Position numbers and translations under genes: made by a program. A stretch of DNA of 64,000 nucleotides from Chitinophaga polysaccharea. Lineage in GTDB: Bacteria; Bacteroidota; Bacteroidia; Chitinophagales; Chitinophagaceae. The notes beneath the pieces are model-generated. The model ran no database searches. It saw only the letters and a program-made list of their open reading frames with translations, and had not been told where the DNA came from. Of this stretch, positions 44,150-53,667 are shown in pieces; positions within the stretch are counted from its first letter, which is position 1, and each line of letters begins with the position of its first letter. The stretch spans positions 186,001 through 250,000 of the forward strand of contig NZ_VIWO01000002.1 in NCBI RefSeq assembly GCF_007829335.1. Reading direction: 5' to 3'.

Positions 44150-44968
44150 ATGTCCACAAAGAAAAGAATTCTTTTTATTGCCCAAGAGATGTCGCCGTAC
44201 CTGGAATTGAGTGATTACGCGAACATGGTCAATAAAATGGCAATTAAGTCCAATGAGGCTGGCCTGGAAGTGAGAGTGATCATGCCCAGATTTGGAATTA
44301 TTAATGAAAGAAGACACCGTTTGCACGAAGTGGTAAGGTTGTCGGGTATCAACATTGTGATTGACGGGGATGATTACCCGTTGATTATCAAGGTGGCATC
44401 CCTTCCGAATGCCCGGTTGCAGGTTTACTTCCTGGATAATGAAGATTATTTTAAGCGGAAGACTGTATTTGCCGATGAAAACGAAGAGTTTTTTGACGAC
44501 AATGCAGCCAGAGCTGTCTTCTTTTGTAAGGGAGCCCTGGAAACAGTGAAAAAGTTCGGATGGCCTCCGGACATTATTCATTGCAGTGGCTGGATGACCT
44601 CTCTGATACCGATGTATCTGAAAACTGCCTATAAGAAGGAGCCGGTTTTTGCCAACTCAAAAATCATATATTCGCTGACGCCTAACACATTCAAAGAAAA
44701 GTTAGGCACCACCTTTGTGAAGAAAGCCACCATCAGTAACCAGATCAAAGAAAAGGATATGGAGCTGTTTAAGGAAGGTACCAACACTGCATTGAACAGG
44801 GGAGCTGCCAAATACGCCGATGCGGTGGTACTGGCGGGCGACAAGCTGGAAAAGAAAGTGGTGGACGAAGTAAAAGCAGAGAAGGGAAAGATAATTTTGC
44901 CTTTCAAGAAAGACAATGATGATCTTGGCGATTACCTCGCATTATACAACCAGTTGCTGGGTAAGTAG
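44150..44968 (+). CDS. Short glycogen/starch-synthase-like protein (N-terminal domain only)
   Basis: 272 residues. It resembles the GT5 starch catalytic N-terminal domain: RILFIAQEMSPYLELSDYANMVNKMAI, VRVIMPRFGIINERRHRL, PDIIHCSGWMTSLIPMYL. Full glycogen synthases are about 480 residues with a second Rossmann domain for ADP-glucose, which is absent, and the usual KTGGL near the N-terminus reads YLELSD. Normal gene context, promoter and length of open frame argue against a recent truncation. It may be a non-catalytic or specialised protein. It precedes the DUF4270 gene by 51 nt. Confidence 0.8.
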   Translation: MSTKKRILFIAQEMSPYLELSDYANMVNKMAIKSNEAGLEVRVIMPRFGIINERRHRLHEVVRLSGINIVIDGDDYPLIIKVASLPNARLQVYFLDNEDYFKRKTVFADENEEFFDDNAARAVFFCKGALETVKKFGWPPDIIHCSGWMTSLIPMYLKTAYKKEPVFANSKIIYSLTPNTFKEKLGTTFVKKATISNQIKEKDMELFKEGTNTALNRGAAKYADAVVLAGDKLEKKVVDEVKAEKGKIILPFKKDNDDLGDYLALYNQLLGK

Positions 44969-45019
44969 CTATTTCAGCATGTTCGGCAGTTTAACCAATA
45001 CTCACTAACAACATAACGC

Positions 45020-46387
45020 GTGAAGATCAATTTCAGAAACCTTAGTTTCTTAGCAACCTATATTACTCTACTGTTTGGCGCCGCAGGTTGTAATAAATCT
45101 ACCCTGCTCGGAAGTGGCCTTATTCCTCCCGGCGATTTTGTAAATGCACAGGACACCGTGATTTCCGGTATCATCGCCAACAACATCCTCCGGTATGATT
45201 CGGCTATTGCAAACGGTAATAGCAGTTATCGGAAAATCCTGGGCTCTATTACTACGGACCCGGTTTTTGGCAAAAGCCACGCCTTTGTATACACGCAGGT
45301 ATCACTGCCCAAAAGCGCCTTCACCTTCGAAGGAGCCGGGCAAACCCTCGATTCCGTCGTATTGTCACTCGCATATGCAGGCTATACAGGAGATTCTTCT
45401 ACGCCGCAGACGTTCCGCATTTACCGCATGACGGATCCTAAGTTTACCATCGATACCAACTACGCCTATGACCGGGCATTGGGATACGATAAAAGTAACC
45501 TCCTGGGCCAGGTGACGGTAACGCCCCTGAGTCTCCGTGATTCAGTAAGCGTTTACGGTAACAAAGAAGCAGCACAGCTGCGTATTAAACTGAGTCCTGC
45601 CTTTGGTAACGAGTTACTCCAGCAGAAATCGGATGGCGCCTTTGCTACCGACTCCGCATTCAGGGCTTATCTGAAAGGATTTGCCATTATACCGGATACT
45701 ATGCTGGGTACCAACCGGAACATGATTTACCTGTCGCTCAATGATGTAAATACGAAACTGACCGTATTTTACAAGAACTCGGAAAAGGACTCGCTGCAGG
45801 CCGTCATGAGCTTCAACCAATATACCAGCGCTCACGCCAACTATTTCACCAGGAATTACAATGGTTCGCAGGCGGGCAGGTTTATCAATACCGGCAACCC
45901 GCAAGGCGACAGTATCCTGTTCCTGAACAATGCGCCAGGTTTGTATACGAAGCTGACTATCCCAGGATTGGAAAACTTTCCTAATGTGATGATCAACAAG
46001 GCAGAATTAATTATTACACAAATTACTGCCGGGCCTTCTGACATGAATAATATTTTTATTGAACCAGGAAGCTTATCTTTACTGCAATATGGCAATGGGG
46101 ACTCCACCAAGGTGCCCATCGACTACTATTCATCCGGTGGCCCCAGTTACTATGGAGGAACCCGCCAGGTAATTACTAACTTCGGAGGAATACAGGTAGT
46201 TCAGTATACATTTAACCTTGCCAATACGGTACAGCGGTTTATCAAAAAACTCGATGCCAATAATGGTTTCAAGCTGAAAGCGTTGAATACTTCCTCTCTG
46301 CCCATAGACGTGGATAGGGTGAAAGTAGGCGGAGGTAATCTGTCGCAATACAATATGAAACTTAGAATTATTTACACTAAACCATAA
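45020..46387 (+). CDS. DUF4270 family lipoprotein
   Basis: 455 residues starting at GTG (45020). The lipobox FGAAGC gives C24 as the lipidated residue. The rest is beta-rich and matches DUF4270 by its opening (GSGLIPPGDFVNAQDTVI) and by LDSVVLSLAYAGYTGD and the NTVQRFIKKLDANNGFKLKA end. Such lipoproteins are widespread in Bacteroidota, commonly next to the GlgA-like gene, with no known function. It ends 21 nt before metK and may be co-transcribed with it. Confidence 0.88.
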   Translation: MKINFRNLSFLATYITLLFGAAGCNKSTLLGSGLIPPGDFVNAQDTVISGIIANNILRYDSAIANGNSSYRKILGSITTDPVFGKSHAFVYTQVSLPKSAFTFEGAGQTLDSVVLSLAYAGYTGDSSTPQTFRIYRMTDPKFTIDTNYAYDRALGYDKSNLLGQVTVTPLSLRDSVSVYGNKEAAQLRIKLSPAFGNELLQQKSDGAFATDSAFRAYLKGFAIIPDTMLGTNRNMIYLSLNDVNTKLTVFYKNSEKDSLQAVMSFNQYTSAHANYFTRNYNGSQAGRFINTGNPQGDSILFLNNAPGLYTKLTIPGLENFPNVMINKAELIITQITAGPSDMNNIFIEPGSLSLLQYGNGDSTKVPIDYYSSGGPSYYGGTRQVITNFGGIQVVQYTFNLANTVQRFIKKLDANNGFKLKALNTSSLPIDVDRVKVGGGNLSQYNMKLRIIYTKP

Positions 46388-46408
46388 AACTACTAATCCC
46401 AGTTTTTT

Positions 46409-47665
46409 ATGCCTTACTTATTTACATCTGAATCCGTTTCAGAAGGACACCCTGATAAAGTAGCTGATCAGATCTCCGACGCTTTGATTGATAACTTTCT
46501 GGCATATGATGCATCATCTAAAGTAGCTTGTGAAACGCTTGTAACTACCGGTCAGGTTGTACTGGCAGGAGAGGTGAAATCTGAGGCATACCTCGATGTA
46601 CAAGACATCGCAAGAGAAGTAATCCGCAAGATCGGCTATACCAAGAGCGAATATATGTTTGAAGCAAATTCCTGTGGTATCCTGTCTGCTATCCATGAAC
46701 AATCACCTGATATCAACCAGGGGGTAGACCGTAAATCTCCGGAAGAGCAGGGTGCTGGTGACCAGGGGATGATGTTTGGCTATGCCACCCGCGAAACCGA
46801 GAACTATATGCCGCTGGCGCTCGACCTGGCACATAAGCTGCTGCTGGAACTGGCCGTACTGCGTCGTGAGAATAAAGACATCAAATACCTGCGCCCCGAT
46901 GCTAAGTCCCAGGTAACAATTGAGTATTCTGATGATAATAAACCAGTAAGAATTGATACCATCGTAATCTCTACCCAGCACGATGATTTTGATTCCGATG
47001 AAAAAATGCTCGCAAAAATCAAGGAGGATATGATCAACATCCTGATCCCCCGGGTGAAAGCGCAGCTGAAACCAGAACTGCAAAAGCTGTTCGATGGTTT
47101 CGATATCAATCACCATATCAACCCAACCGGCAAGTTCGTTATTGGTGGTCCTCACGGTGATACCGGCTTAACCGGCCGTAAGATTATTGTAGACACCTAT
47201 GGCGGTAAAGGCGCTCACGGTGGTGGTGCATTTTCCGGTAAAGATCCTTCCAAAGTAGACCGTTCTGCCGCTTACGCCACCCGTCACATTGCCAAAAACC
47301 TGGTAGCTGCAGGAGTTTGTGATGAAGTACTGGTACAGGTTTCCTATGCTATCGGCGTTGCCAAACCCTGCGGTGTTTACGTGAATACCAACGGTTCTTC
47401 TAAAGTGAAAATGACTGATGGTGAAATCGCTAAGAAGATTGAAGAAATCTTTGATATGCGCCCATATGCTATCGAACAGCGTCTGAAACTGCGCAATCCT
47501 ATCTATAGTGAAACAGCAGCTTATGGCCACATGGGCCGTGAGTCCCAGGTAGTGACCAAAGTGTTCAACAAGGGTAAAAAACATGAGAAAACTGTGGAAG
47601 TAGAGCTGTTTACCTGGGAAAAACTGGACTACGTGGAAAAAGTAAAAGCAGCATTCGGGTTGTAA
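46409..47665 (+). CDS. metK: S-adenosylmethionine synthetase
   Basis: 418 residues, a little longer than the 380-400 norm through a loop of about 25 residues near 180-205. It makes SAM from methionine and ATP. Motifs: [15 protein letters not shown], the [12 protein letters not shown] hexapeptide region, [21 protein letters not shown] and [19 protein letters not shown]. Only 21 nt separate it from the preceding gene, so there is no room for a SAM riboswitch. A strong terminator follows. Confidence 0.98.
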   Translation: MPYLFTSESVSEGHPDKVADQISDALIDNFLAYDASSKVACETLVTTGQVVLAGEVKSEAYLDVQDIAREVIRKIGYTKSEYMFEANSCGILSAIHEQSPDINQGVDRKSPEEQGAGDQGMMFGYATRETENYMPLALDLAHKLLLELAVLRRENKDIKYLRPDAKSQVTIEYSDDNKPVRIDTIVISTQHDDFDSDEKMLAKIKEDMINILIPRVKAQLKPELQKLFDGFDINHHINPTGKFVIGGPHGDTGLTGRKIIVDTYGGKGAHGGGAFSGKDPSKVDRSAAYATRHIAKNLVAAGVCDEVLVQVSYAIGVAKPCGVYVNTNGSSKVKMTDGEIAKKIEEIFDMRPYAIEQRLKLRNPIYSETAAYGHMGRESQVVTKVFNKGKKHEKTVEVELFTWEKLDYVEKVKAAFGL

Positions 47666-47695
47666 GATCCGGGTGATACAAATTATAAAATAAGG

Positions 47696-47734
47696 CAGCC
47701 GTTTCAAAACTTTTGAAGCGGCTGTTTTGTTTTT
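47696..47734 (+). terminator. Intrinsic terminator of metK
   Basis: CAGCCGTTTCAAAA (47696-47709) pairs with TTTTGAAGCGGCTG (47711-47724) with one G-U-type pair and is followed by TTTTGTTTTT. Confidence 0.93.
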
Positions 47735-48226
47735 AACCTATACCTTTTTTAATCATTTAATGCTTTACCCGCGTCTTTTTTAAGAATGTGGAAAAGTTTT
47801 TCAAATTTTTTTCAATTTTTTCAATAAAAATTTATGTATTATTATTTTTAATGTATATTATTAATAATAATACGGTTGATCAGCCTATGTTTTAGAGTAG
47901 GCAAGGGCGTTATGGGTTCGGTATATTTCTGACCAAAGGTTGAATTGAGCAATTTAGTTTCTCTAACAACAGATAACTTAAAAATGCCTCATTACCGGCA
48001 TATAATATTTCGTTTCGGAGGTGCGTTAGAGTGCTGTTTTGTATCCAAAATTCTGGATATTCGCAGCCATAAATTATAATCGGACCGTTTTAATTGTTTC
48101 CGGAGACGTTAATATGTGTGCAGTTATTTTTTAGAAAAACCGAGTCCATATCAGATGATCACCATTTACTATTAACTTTTTAATAGTAGATATTTTATTG
48201 AAACCATACAAATAATTTGAAAAACC
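47735..48226 (+). other. Gene-free A/T-rich region before the beta-helix gene
   Basis: 492 bases without a credible ORF. From 47797 to 47830 T and A tracts recur about every 10 bp (centres near 47799, 47809, 47818, 47828), which should bend the DNA. ATCCA/TGGAT (near 48043-48058) is a small stem. No convincing -33/-7 pair was found, although a long upstream control region is likely. Confidence 0.5.
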
Positions 48227-49630
48227 ATGAGGCATTTCAGCACTGCACGATTGACTATGTTCACAGTCTTATCAATTGCCCTGACATATCTGGTTACAGC
48301 GGAAAGCTGTAATAAGGCGCAATTGGACCAACTTAAACCTTCAACATCAACTGATACGGTTGCCACAGCAGCACCGATCACCGGAAAGGAATATATACTC
48401 GTACCCGATGCAGCCGGCCACCTGGTGGTAGATGGCAGCATTTATAAGGGAGGAGATGTAATAAGCCTCAAAGGAAACTTCGCCGCCGTTGTTTTCAACA
48501 ACTTACGTGGAAGTGCAGGTAGTCCTATCATTGTTCGTAACGCTACGGGCACTGTTACCACTATTGGAAGCCCAACCTGGAACGGTGGTTCCTGGGCTAC
48601 AGCACTCAGCTTCAGCGATTGTCATTATGTAAAAGTAGGAGGTCAGAGCTCAAAATCTAACTTTGTTGTGAGCGGTAGTACCCAAAGCAGCAGACAAGCT
48701 TATTTTAACGTGGCACTTGCCAAACACTCAGATAACTTTGAAGTAAGTAACATCACCATCCAGAACGGTGGTACCGGTTTGTGGGCAAAAACAGAAGTGG
48801 TTGCCGGCGATCTGACTACACAGTATCCAAATTCCTACATGGAAAACCTGTTGATACATGATGTATCTATCACTGGTACTTTCAACGAAGCCATGTATAT
48901 CGGTCATACCGCTACTTACTGGGATATGACTACCAATACGCCTTACTATGGATCTCCATCCGGTTTTGTTTCCGGTCAACAGTATGCGCAGCCTATCAAA
49001 TGGCGCAATGTTAAGATCTATAATAACACAGTATCTGGCAGCGGTGCAGATGGTATTCAGACTTCTGCTATTGATGGCCTGGAAGTATACGGTAACGAAG
49101 TAACCAACTGGGCTACCAAACATGGTAGTGCCGATGCAGGTGGTATCTTAATCGGTGGCCGTACCACCAACACCAATGTGCACGATAACTATGTACATGA
49201 TGGTTGGGGCGAACTTTGCCAGTTCTATGGTTCCGGTGAAAATGGCGCTACGCACATTATCAAAAACAACCTGTTCAGAGACAACCAGCTGGATGGGGTG
49301 AGCCTGAGAGGTACCAACAACGCAGTAGTACAAATTCTCAACAATACCATTGCCCGTATTGGTGGTGTGGGAATCCGCATCAACGGTTACCTGGGTATGA
49401 CTGCTCCGCAAATCGTTAATTCTAACGCTATCATCCAGCCTCGTACCACTGGTGGCACCATCTATCCTAACGCATACATCTACCTCGAAAATGGAGGTAC
49501 GGTTACTGAAGGTACTGGTGGCTACGCCAATGTTAAATTACCAACTGTTGACTCAGCGCTGGTAGACATCAACAACTATTACATGCCTTTGGCAGGGTCT
49601 CCGTTGCTGACGATTGGCTATAAAAAATAA
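48227..49630 (+). CDS. Exported right-handed parallel beta-helix protein
   Basis: 467 residues. A hydrophobic signal (about 1-25) ends at TAESC, with C28 as a possible, non-ideal lipidation site. From about residue 130 repeated short strands with N-ladders (NFEVSNITIQNGG, NVKIYNNTVSGSGADGI, GLEVYGNEVTNW, NTNVHDNYVHDG, HIIKNNLFRDNQLDGVSLRG, VQILNNTIARIGG) form a pectate-lyase-like solenoid. This fold is used by polysaccharide lyases, hydrolases and binding proteins; I see no specific catalytic set. It neighbours the exopolysaccharide operon, so a role on that polymer is possible. Confidence 0.85.
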   Translation: MRHFSTARLTMFTVLSIALTYLVTAESCNKAQLDQLKPSTSTDTVATAAPITGKEYILVPDAAGHLVVDGSIYKGGDVISLKGNFAAVVFNNLRGSAGSPIIVRNATGTVTTIGSPTWNGGSWATALSFSDCHYVKVGGQSSKSNFVVSGSTQSSRQAYFNVALAKHSDNFEVSNITIQNGGTGLWAKTEVVAGDLTTQYPNSYMENLLIHDVSITGTFNEAMYIGHTATYWDMTTNTPYYGSPSGFVSGQQYAQPIKWRNVKIYNNTVSGSGADGIQTSAIDGLEVYGNEVTNWATKHGSADAGGILIGGRTTNTNVHDNYVHDGWGELCQFYGSGENGATHIIKNNLFRDNQLDGVSLRGTNNAVVQILNNTIARIGGVGIRINGYLGMTAPQIVNSNAIIQPRTTGGTIYPNAYIYLENGGTVTEGTGGYANVKLPTVDSALVDINNYYMPLAGSPLLTIGYKK

Positions 49631-49686
49631 TTCATCTCTTTATATTGTTTTTCTTTAAAACAGTATAAGCGTTACTATACTATTAA

Positions 49687-49723
49687 ACAATCGCCATCCT
49701 GGTTTACCCGGGATGGCGATTGT
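49687..49723. terminator. Bidirectional terminator between the beta-helix gene and the EPS operon
   Basis: ACAATCGCCATCC (49687-49699) pairs perfectly with GGATGGCGATTGT (49711-49723) around an 11-nt loop. The U tails are short on both sides. Confidence 0.8.
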
Positions 49724-49745
49724 TGTTAGAAGGCAAGGAAGTGAA

Positions 49746-50687
49746 TTAATCCTTTGCCTGCAGGTACTCCCACATGAGGCTATTTACCTGTGTTGGCTGT
49801 TCATAATGCGGCATATGTCCCGCACTATCTATTTCATGTACTGCTAAAGTTGGGTATAAGGAGGTGTAAGAGTCCAGTTTTTCCCGGGGGAAAAAAGGAT
49901 CCTGTTTGCCGTAAATCAGCAATATCTTTTGCGGGGCTACCTGTTTTAACAGGTATAACTGGCTCTGGTTGAGCATATTCATCCACGAAGACAAGGTAAT
50001 GCGTTTATAACCGCAAAAATTACTGAAGTAATTCAGCCGTTTGGCGTAGTCATTAAACAAGGGTTGATTGACAAATTCCTTTCGTTGATTTTCGGTAGCC
50101 CGGGGGTACCAGTACCCACTCATCAAAACATCGGAAATGACGGGAACTTTCAGGAAGGGACTGGGATGGAGATCTCCGCTGGCAGCAGGGCCCAGTAAAA
50201 TGATCTGTTTTACCTGGCTGGTATGCGTGGCCGCATAGTCCAAGCCGATCGCAGCTCCCATCGACATCGCAATCATATCAAAGGGCTGATGAATGCCCAG
50301 CGTATCCAGCAGGCTGTTGAGCTGCCGGCGATACAAGGACAGGTCATAGATCGTTTCCGGCCGGTCGGAATACCCCCGGCCGTACAGATCGTAGGTAAGT
50401 ACACGGTATCCTTTAGACAGGAGAAAGGGCACATTGTATTTCCATACTTCCATGCCACTGGAGCCACCGCCATGGATCAGTACCAATAATTTGGCCGTAT
50501 CGGGACCTGACAGCCGATAATGCACCAGGCCTTGCGGGAGCCGGATAAACCGCCCCGGAGCGGCTGCTCTCGCGGCTTCATTCATAACAGCGGTTTCCTG
50601 TCTGCTTTTAAAGAGCAGGAAACCTGATATCAACACCACCAGTGCTCCAACGCCCGTAATACATAACCACTTTTTAAAAGAAGCCAT
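49746..50687 (-). CDS. Membrane-anchored alpha/beta hydrolase
   Basis: 313 residues. A single N-terminal hydrophobic helix (about 8-26) probably anchors it facing the periplasm. The hydrolase core has LVLIHGGGSSGMEVW, the nucleophile S142 in AMSMGAA, the acid in YGKQDPFFP and the histidine in SAGHMPHYEQP. It is the last gene of the minus-strand polysaccharide operon, 6 nt after the preceding esterase gene. The substrate is unknown; an ester on the polysaccharide or its lipid carrier is a guess from context. Confidence 0.85.
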   Translation of the reverse strand: MASFKKWLCITGVGALVVLISGFLLFKSRQETAVMNEAARAAAPGRFIRLPQGLVHYRLSGPDTAKLLVLIHGGGSSGMEVWKYNVPFLLSKGYRVLTYDLYGRGYSDRPETIYDLSLYRRQLNSLLDTLGIHQPFDMIAMSMGAAIGLDYAATHTSQVKQIILLGPAASGDLHPSPFLKVPVISDVLMSGYWYPRATENQRKEFVNQPLFNDYAKRLNYFSNFCGYKRITLSSWMNMLNQSQLYLLKQVAPQKILLIYGKQDPFFPREKLDSYTSLYPTLAVHEIDSAGHMPHYEQPTQVNSLMWEYLQAKD

Positions 50688-50693
50688 ACCTGG

Positions 50694-51461
50694 TTATCGT
50701 TTGAATTGCAGCAGCCACTCGTAAATATTCATTCCATTCTCCCGATAGGAGGGATTGTAATATTGTTCCCAGCAGCAGTGCTTATGGTCACCAATGGTTA
50801 GTTTGGTAAGCCCGGGTTTATATTTGTTGGTACTATCGGCAAATAGCTTGCAATTGCCTAGGAATACCGGTTCTTCGGCACCCCCGAAATACCACACGTG
50901 GATATTGTTTTGCGCGGTTACCTGGAAGCTTTTCAGATTTTCTGCGTCGATCGTGGCAGGCGACATATTTACAGCGGCAGCGATTCGCTTTGCCATCCGT
51001 TTGTCGGTAACTGCCATTCCTACCGACCATCCACCGGCGCTATAGCCGGTGATATATACCCGGGAGGAATCAATAGGATATCTTTTCAGTACATCCGTCA
51101 GCGCGGCATCCAGGTGTTCCGGCCCCAGTGACCAGCTGGTGGCCAGTGGCGCCAGGACAATGAACTCATATTTTTTGCCATCTATTTTGTTGACAGCATC
51201 TATGTTTTTGCCCTCATGCATTTGCCGGGCTACCCCTTGTCTGAATATCTTTGTCAGGTCCGTACCGGCAATACTTCTGCCATGCAGGCAGATTAATATC
51301 GGGTAACGTTTACCAGGTTTCATATTATCCGGCAGCTTCAGTAAAGCCGGTATATGATGCCAGGGCGTTATCTGCACCTGTATAGCCTGAAATGGTTTTA
51401 AATCCTGCGCAGCCAACACCATTGTCTGCAGCATTAATCCGATTATTAACGTCAATCTCAT
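50694..51461 (-). CDS. Secreted esterase of the PHB-depolymerase/carboxylesterase type
   Basis: 255 residues. The signal peptide (1-19, ending LAAQ) is followed by an alpha/beta hydrolase: YPILICLHGRS, SRVYITGYSAGGWSVGMAV with S141, and a late histidine region GDHKHCCWEQYY. The GYSAGGW elbow resembles GLSGGGW in the N-terminal esterase of the T9SS protein encoded upstream. It sits between the TolC-like and membrane-hydrolase genes of the operon (49- and 6-nt gaps). Confidence 0.82.
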   Translation of the reverse strand: MRLTLIIGLMLQTMVLAAQDLKPFQAIQVQITPWHHIPALLKLPDNMKPGKRYPILICLHGRSIAGTDLTKIFRQGVARQMHEGKNIDAVNKIDGKKYEFIVLAPLATSWSLGPEHLDAALTDVLKRYPIDSSRVYITGYSAGGWSVGMAVTDKRMAKRIAAAVNMSPATIDAENLKSFQVTAQNNIHVWYFGGAEEPVFLGNCKLFADSTNKYKPGLTKLTIGDHKHCCWEQYYNPSYRENGMNIYEWLLQFKR

Positions 51462-51510
51462 TGTACAAATTTATTTGCCGGCATGTTTTAACCGGTAACC
51501 CCTCTGATTA

Positions 51511-52227
51511 TTATAAATGCAGCAATACTTCTTCCATAGTACTGCCGATAATGCCTTCCAGCGCTATTTTAGATTGTTTTACATCTCTTTCCAATGCTAC
51601 TTTTCTTACCATTTCAGCATTGTAAAGACGATATGCTTCATTTAATGTTTCTACTTGCGTATTCTGATCGGCTTTGGAAAACCTTGACTCTACCTGTTTG
51701 TAGTGGTTATACGCATCTTCCAGCAATGGCAATTGCAGCTCATACAATTGTTTGTTGGCGGCATAGTCTTCGTAAGCCCGCAGTACCGCTGCTTTCAATG
51801 CCAGTTTGCCGGTTTCCTTTTGTTGCTCCAATGCTTTGCCATTTGCCTTGGCTATTTTAACATCGTTAGGAATGCTGATCAGGTGACCAATGGGGACCAT
51901 TACCCCGAAGTTGTATCTTGGATACAGGGTATTGTTGTTGGTAGTACCGCTTCCTTTGATGGTGAACTCGTTCAGGTTACCTGCAGCGGTAAGCATATCC
52001 AGCCAGCTTGCTTTGGCTTTGTTTTCTTCATATTTAGAAATCTGTTTCTTAAAATCGATTTCTTTTAACTGGGGATTCTGATAGGCCAGTTCTACCAGTC
52101 TTTCCTTTAACCGGGCAACAGTAGGCTGATCGGCGGGTAAACGCAGCAGGACAGCGGTGTCGGCTTGCTGGGCCTTCGCTATAGTTCCTGTAAATGCTAC
52201 CAATAAAAATAATAATACGCGTTTCAT
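51511..52227 (-). CDS. Half-size TolC-like protein
   Basis: 238 residues with a signal peptide (1-20, ending AKAQ). The body is long helices of outer-membrane-efflux type: LKERLVELAYQNPQLKEIDFKKQISKYEENKAKASWLDML, then GVMVPIGHLISIPNDVKIAKANGKALEQQKETGKLALKAAVLRAYEDY. TolC proteins have two such repeats in about 450 residues; this has one, so a hexamer would be needed for a comparable barrel. It overlaps the polymerase gene upstream by 4 nt (ATGA), showing tight coupling. A role in polymer export is likely but not shown. Confidence 0.78.
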   Translation of the reverse strand: MKRVLLFLLVAFTGTIAKAQQADTAVLLRLPADQPTVARLKERLVELAYQNPQLKEIDFKKQISKYEENKAKASWLDMLTAAGNLNEFTIKGSGTTNNNTLYPRYNFGVMVPIGHLISIPNDVKIAKANGKALEQQKETGKLALKAAVLRAYEDYAANKQLYELQLPLLEDAYNHYKQVESRFSKADQNTQVETLNEAYRLYNAEMVRKVALERDVKQSKIALEGIIGSTMEEVLLHL

Positions 52228-53657
52228 GATGTGATGTTTGGAGATGATAGTAGATATTTTAACTTTATAGTGATCCCATTTAAGCCATAGTACAGCAGGG
52301 CAGATTCAATCAATCCGGATGATTCCTGGGCATACATACTCACCACTATGGCAAACATGACGCAGAGAATGACCAGGGTAAACTGCTTTTCCGTTTCCGT
52401 TCGCGCAGCGAAATAATTAGACACCATGTACCGCATCATGATGAAGATATTGATCAACACCAGGGTGAGGCCAATTAAGCCCTGTTCCAGTACGGTACGC
52501 AGGTAACCGCTGTCGGGAGGAAATCCATCCAGCTCACTCCCCGAACCCGGTTCGCAGCTGAGGAAGCCCCCGCCGATAGGGTGCTTGAAGATATAAGGCT
52601 GAATACGATGCCTGTTTACTTCCCTCACATTGAGAGAAGCATCTTCCGAACCGGAGAAGGCACTACGCATCCTGATCACAGTAGAGTTGCCATGAAACGG
52701 ACCAAACATCAATACCAGGAATGCCATTACAAACACCAGCGCGCCGATAATCGTATTGCGGTGCCGCATGTTCACAAATACCATGATCAGGAGGCCCATA
52801 GGCACCATAATGTAAGCGGTACGCGTACCCGAAAATCCCAGGGCCATAAACTGCAAGATCAGTGAAAATACCAGGAAGGCCTTTTTCGCCGGAGAGATCA
52901 GTTTCATGGAACTCGTGAGCAGCACGATATTGATAATGCAGCCACAGGCCATGATCACCCCAAATACTGCCGGATCAGATACAAAAGAAAAGATGCGGAT
53001 ACCGGTTAAGATCAATACGGTCTTAAATTTTTCCGGGTACCTGGCGATATAGGCTTTCTCAAAAGGCATTAGTCCAAACCATTGCTGGATACAGGCATAG
53101 AAAGCCGCGATGGTGAGCATGATGATCCAGAACTTCAGGTAGAATTTCAGATCATCCATATTTCTCACAATTCTCATCACCAGGTACATAGCTACCATAT
53201 TGCGTACATATACCCTGGCAAAGGTGGTCCAACCGTGGCGGTCGTACACAAACGCGGGGTTAAAGAACTGCAGCAGGATATACCCCCCATAGATATAGAA
53301 AGTAATGATGGCAGGATCCCGCAGGAAGTCCACCTTTTTGATATTATTATCTTCCTGTTTTAACAAGCTACCCACCAGCGTTATCAGCAGGATGGCATCT
53401 ATCAGCACGCCCACGGGAATTTCTGTGCCAGACATCCGTTCCAGCAATCGTACGGTCAGCGCTACGGTGCAGGAAATGAAATAACCTGCCCGGTAGTTTA
53501 GCACGGAAATTAATGCTACGCTAATACCTACAACGCCACCTATCAGCAATGCCGTGTACTTTACCTCCTGGGCGCTTGTATAGGCAATCACCGGTACAAC
53601 TATTACCCAGCAGATAATAATGAATATGTTGAAGATATTTTTTTTCGCTACTTCCAC
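52224..53657 (-). CDS. O-antigen ligase/polymerase (Wzy-like)
   Basis: 477 residues with about 11 hydrophobic segments and a large periplasmic loop. The loop holds RMRSAFSGSEDASLNVREVNRHRIQPYIFKHPIGGGFLSCEPGSGSE, and a late PPDSGYLRTVLEQGLIGL matches the Wzy_C/O-antigen ligase domain. Such proteins join undecaprenyl-linked repeat units, or ligate the polymer, at the periplasmic face of the inner membrane. It is the fourth gene of the operon and is coupled to the TolC-like gene. Confidence 0.85.
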   Translation of the reverse strand: MEVAKKNIFNIFIIICWVIVVPVIAYTSAQEVKYTALLIGGVVGISVALISVLNYRAGYFISCTVALTVRLLERMSGTEIPVGVLIDAILLITLVGSLLKQEDNNIKKVDFLRDPAIITFYIYGGYILLQFFNPAFVYDRHGWTTFARVYVRNMVAMYLVMRIVRNMDDLKFYLKFWIIMLTIAAFYACIQQWFGLMPFEKAYIARYPEKFKTVLILTGIRIFSFVSDPAVFGVIMACGCIINIVLLTSSMKLISPAKKAFLVFSLILQFMALGFSGTRTAYIMVPMGLLIMVFVNMRHRNTIIGALVFVMAFLVLMFGPFHGNSTVIRMRSAFSGSEDASLNVREVNRHRIQPYIFKHPIGGGFLSCEPGSGSELDGFPPDSGYLRTVLEQGLIGLTLVLINIFIMMRYMVSNYFAARTETEKQFTLVILCVMFAIVVSMYAQESSGLIESALLYYGLNGITIKLKYLLSSPNITS

Positions 53658-53667
53658 TGGATAGAAT

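Noticed and set aside
46388..46408. Possible SAM riboswitch before metK
   Set aside because: Only 21 nt separate the preceding stop codon from metK, which leaves no room for an aptamer.
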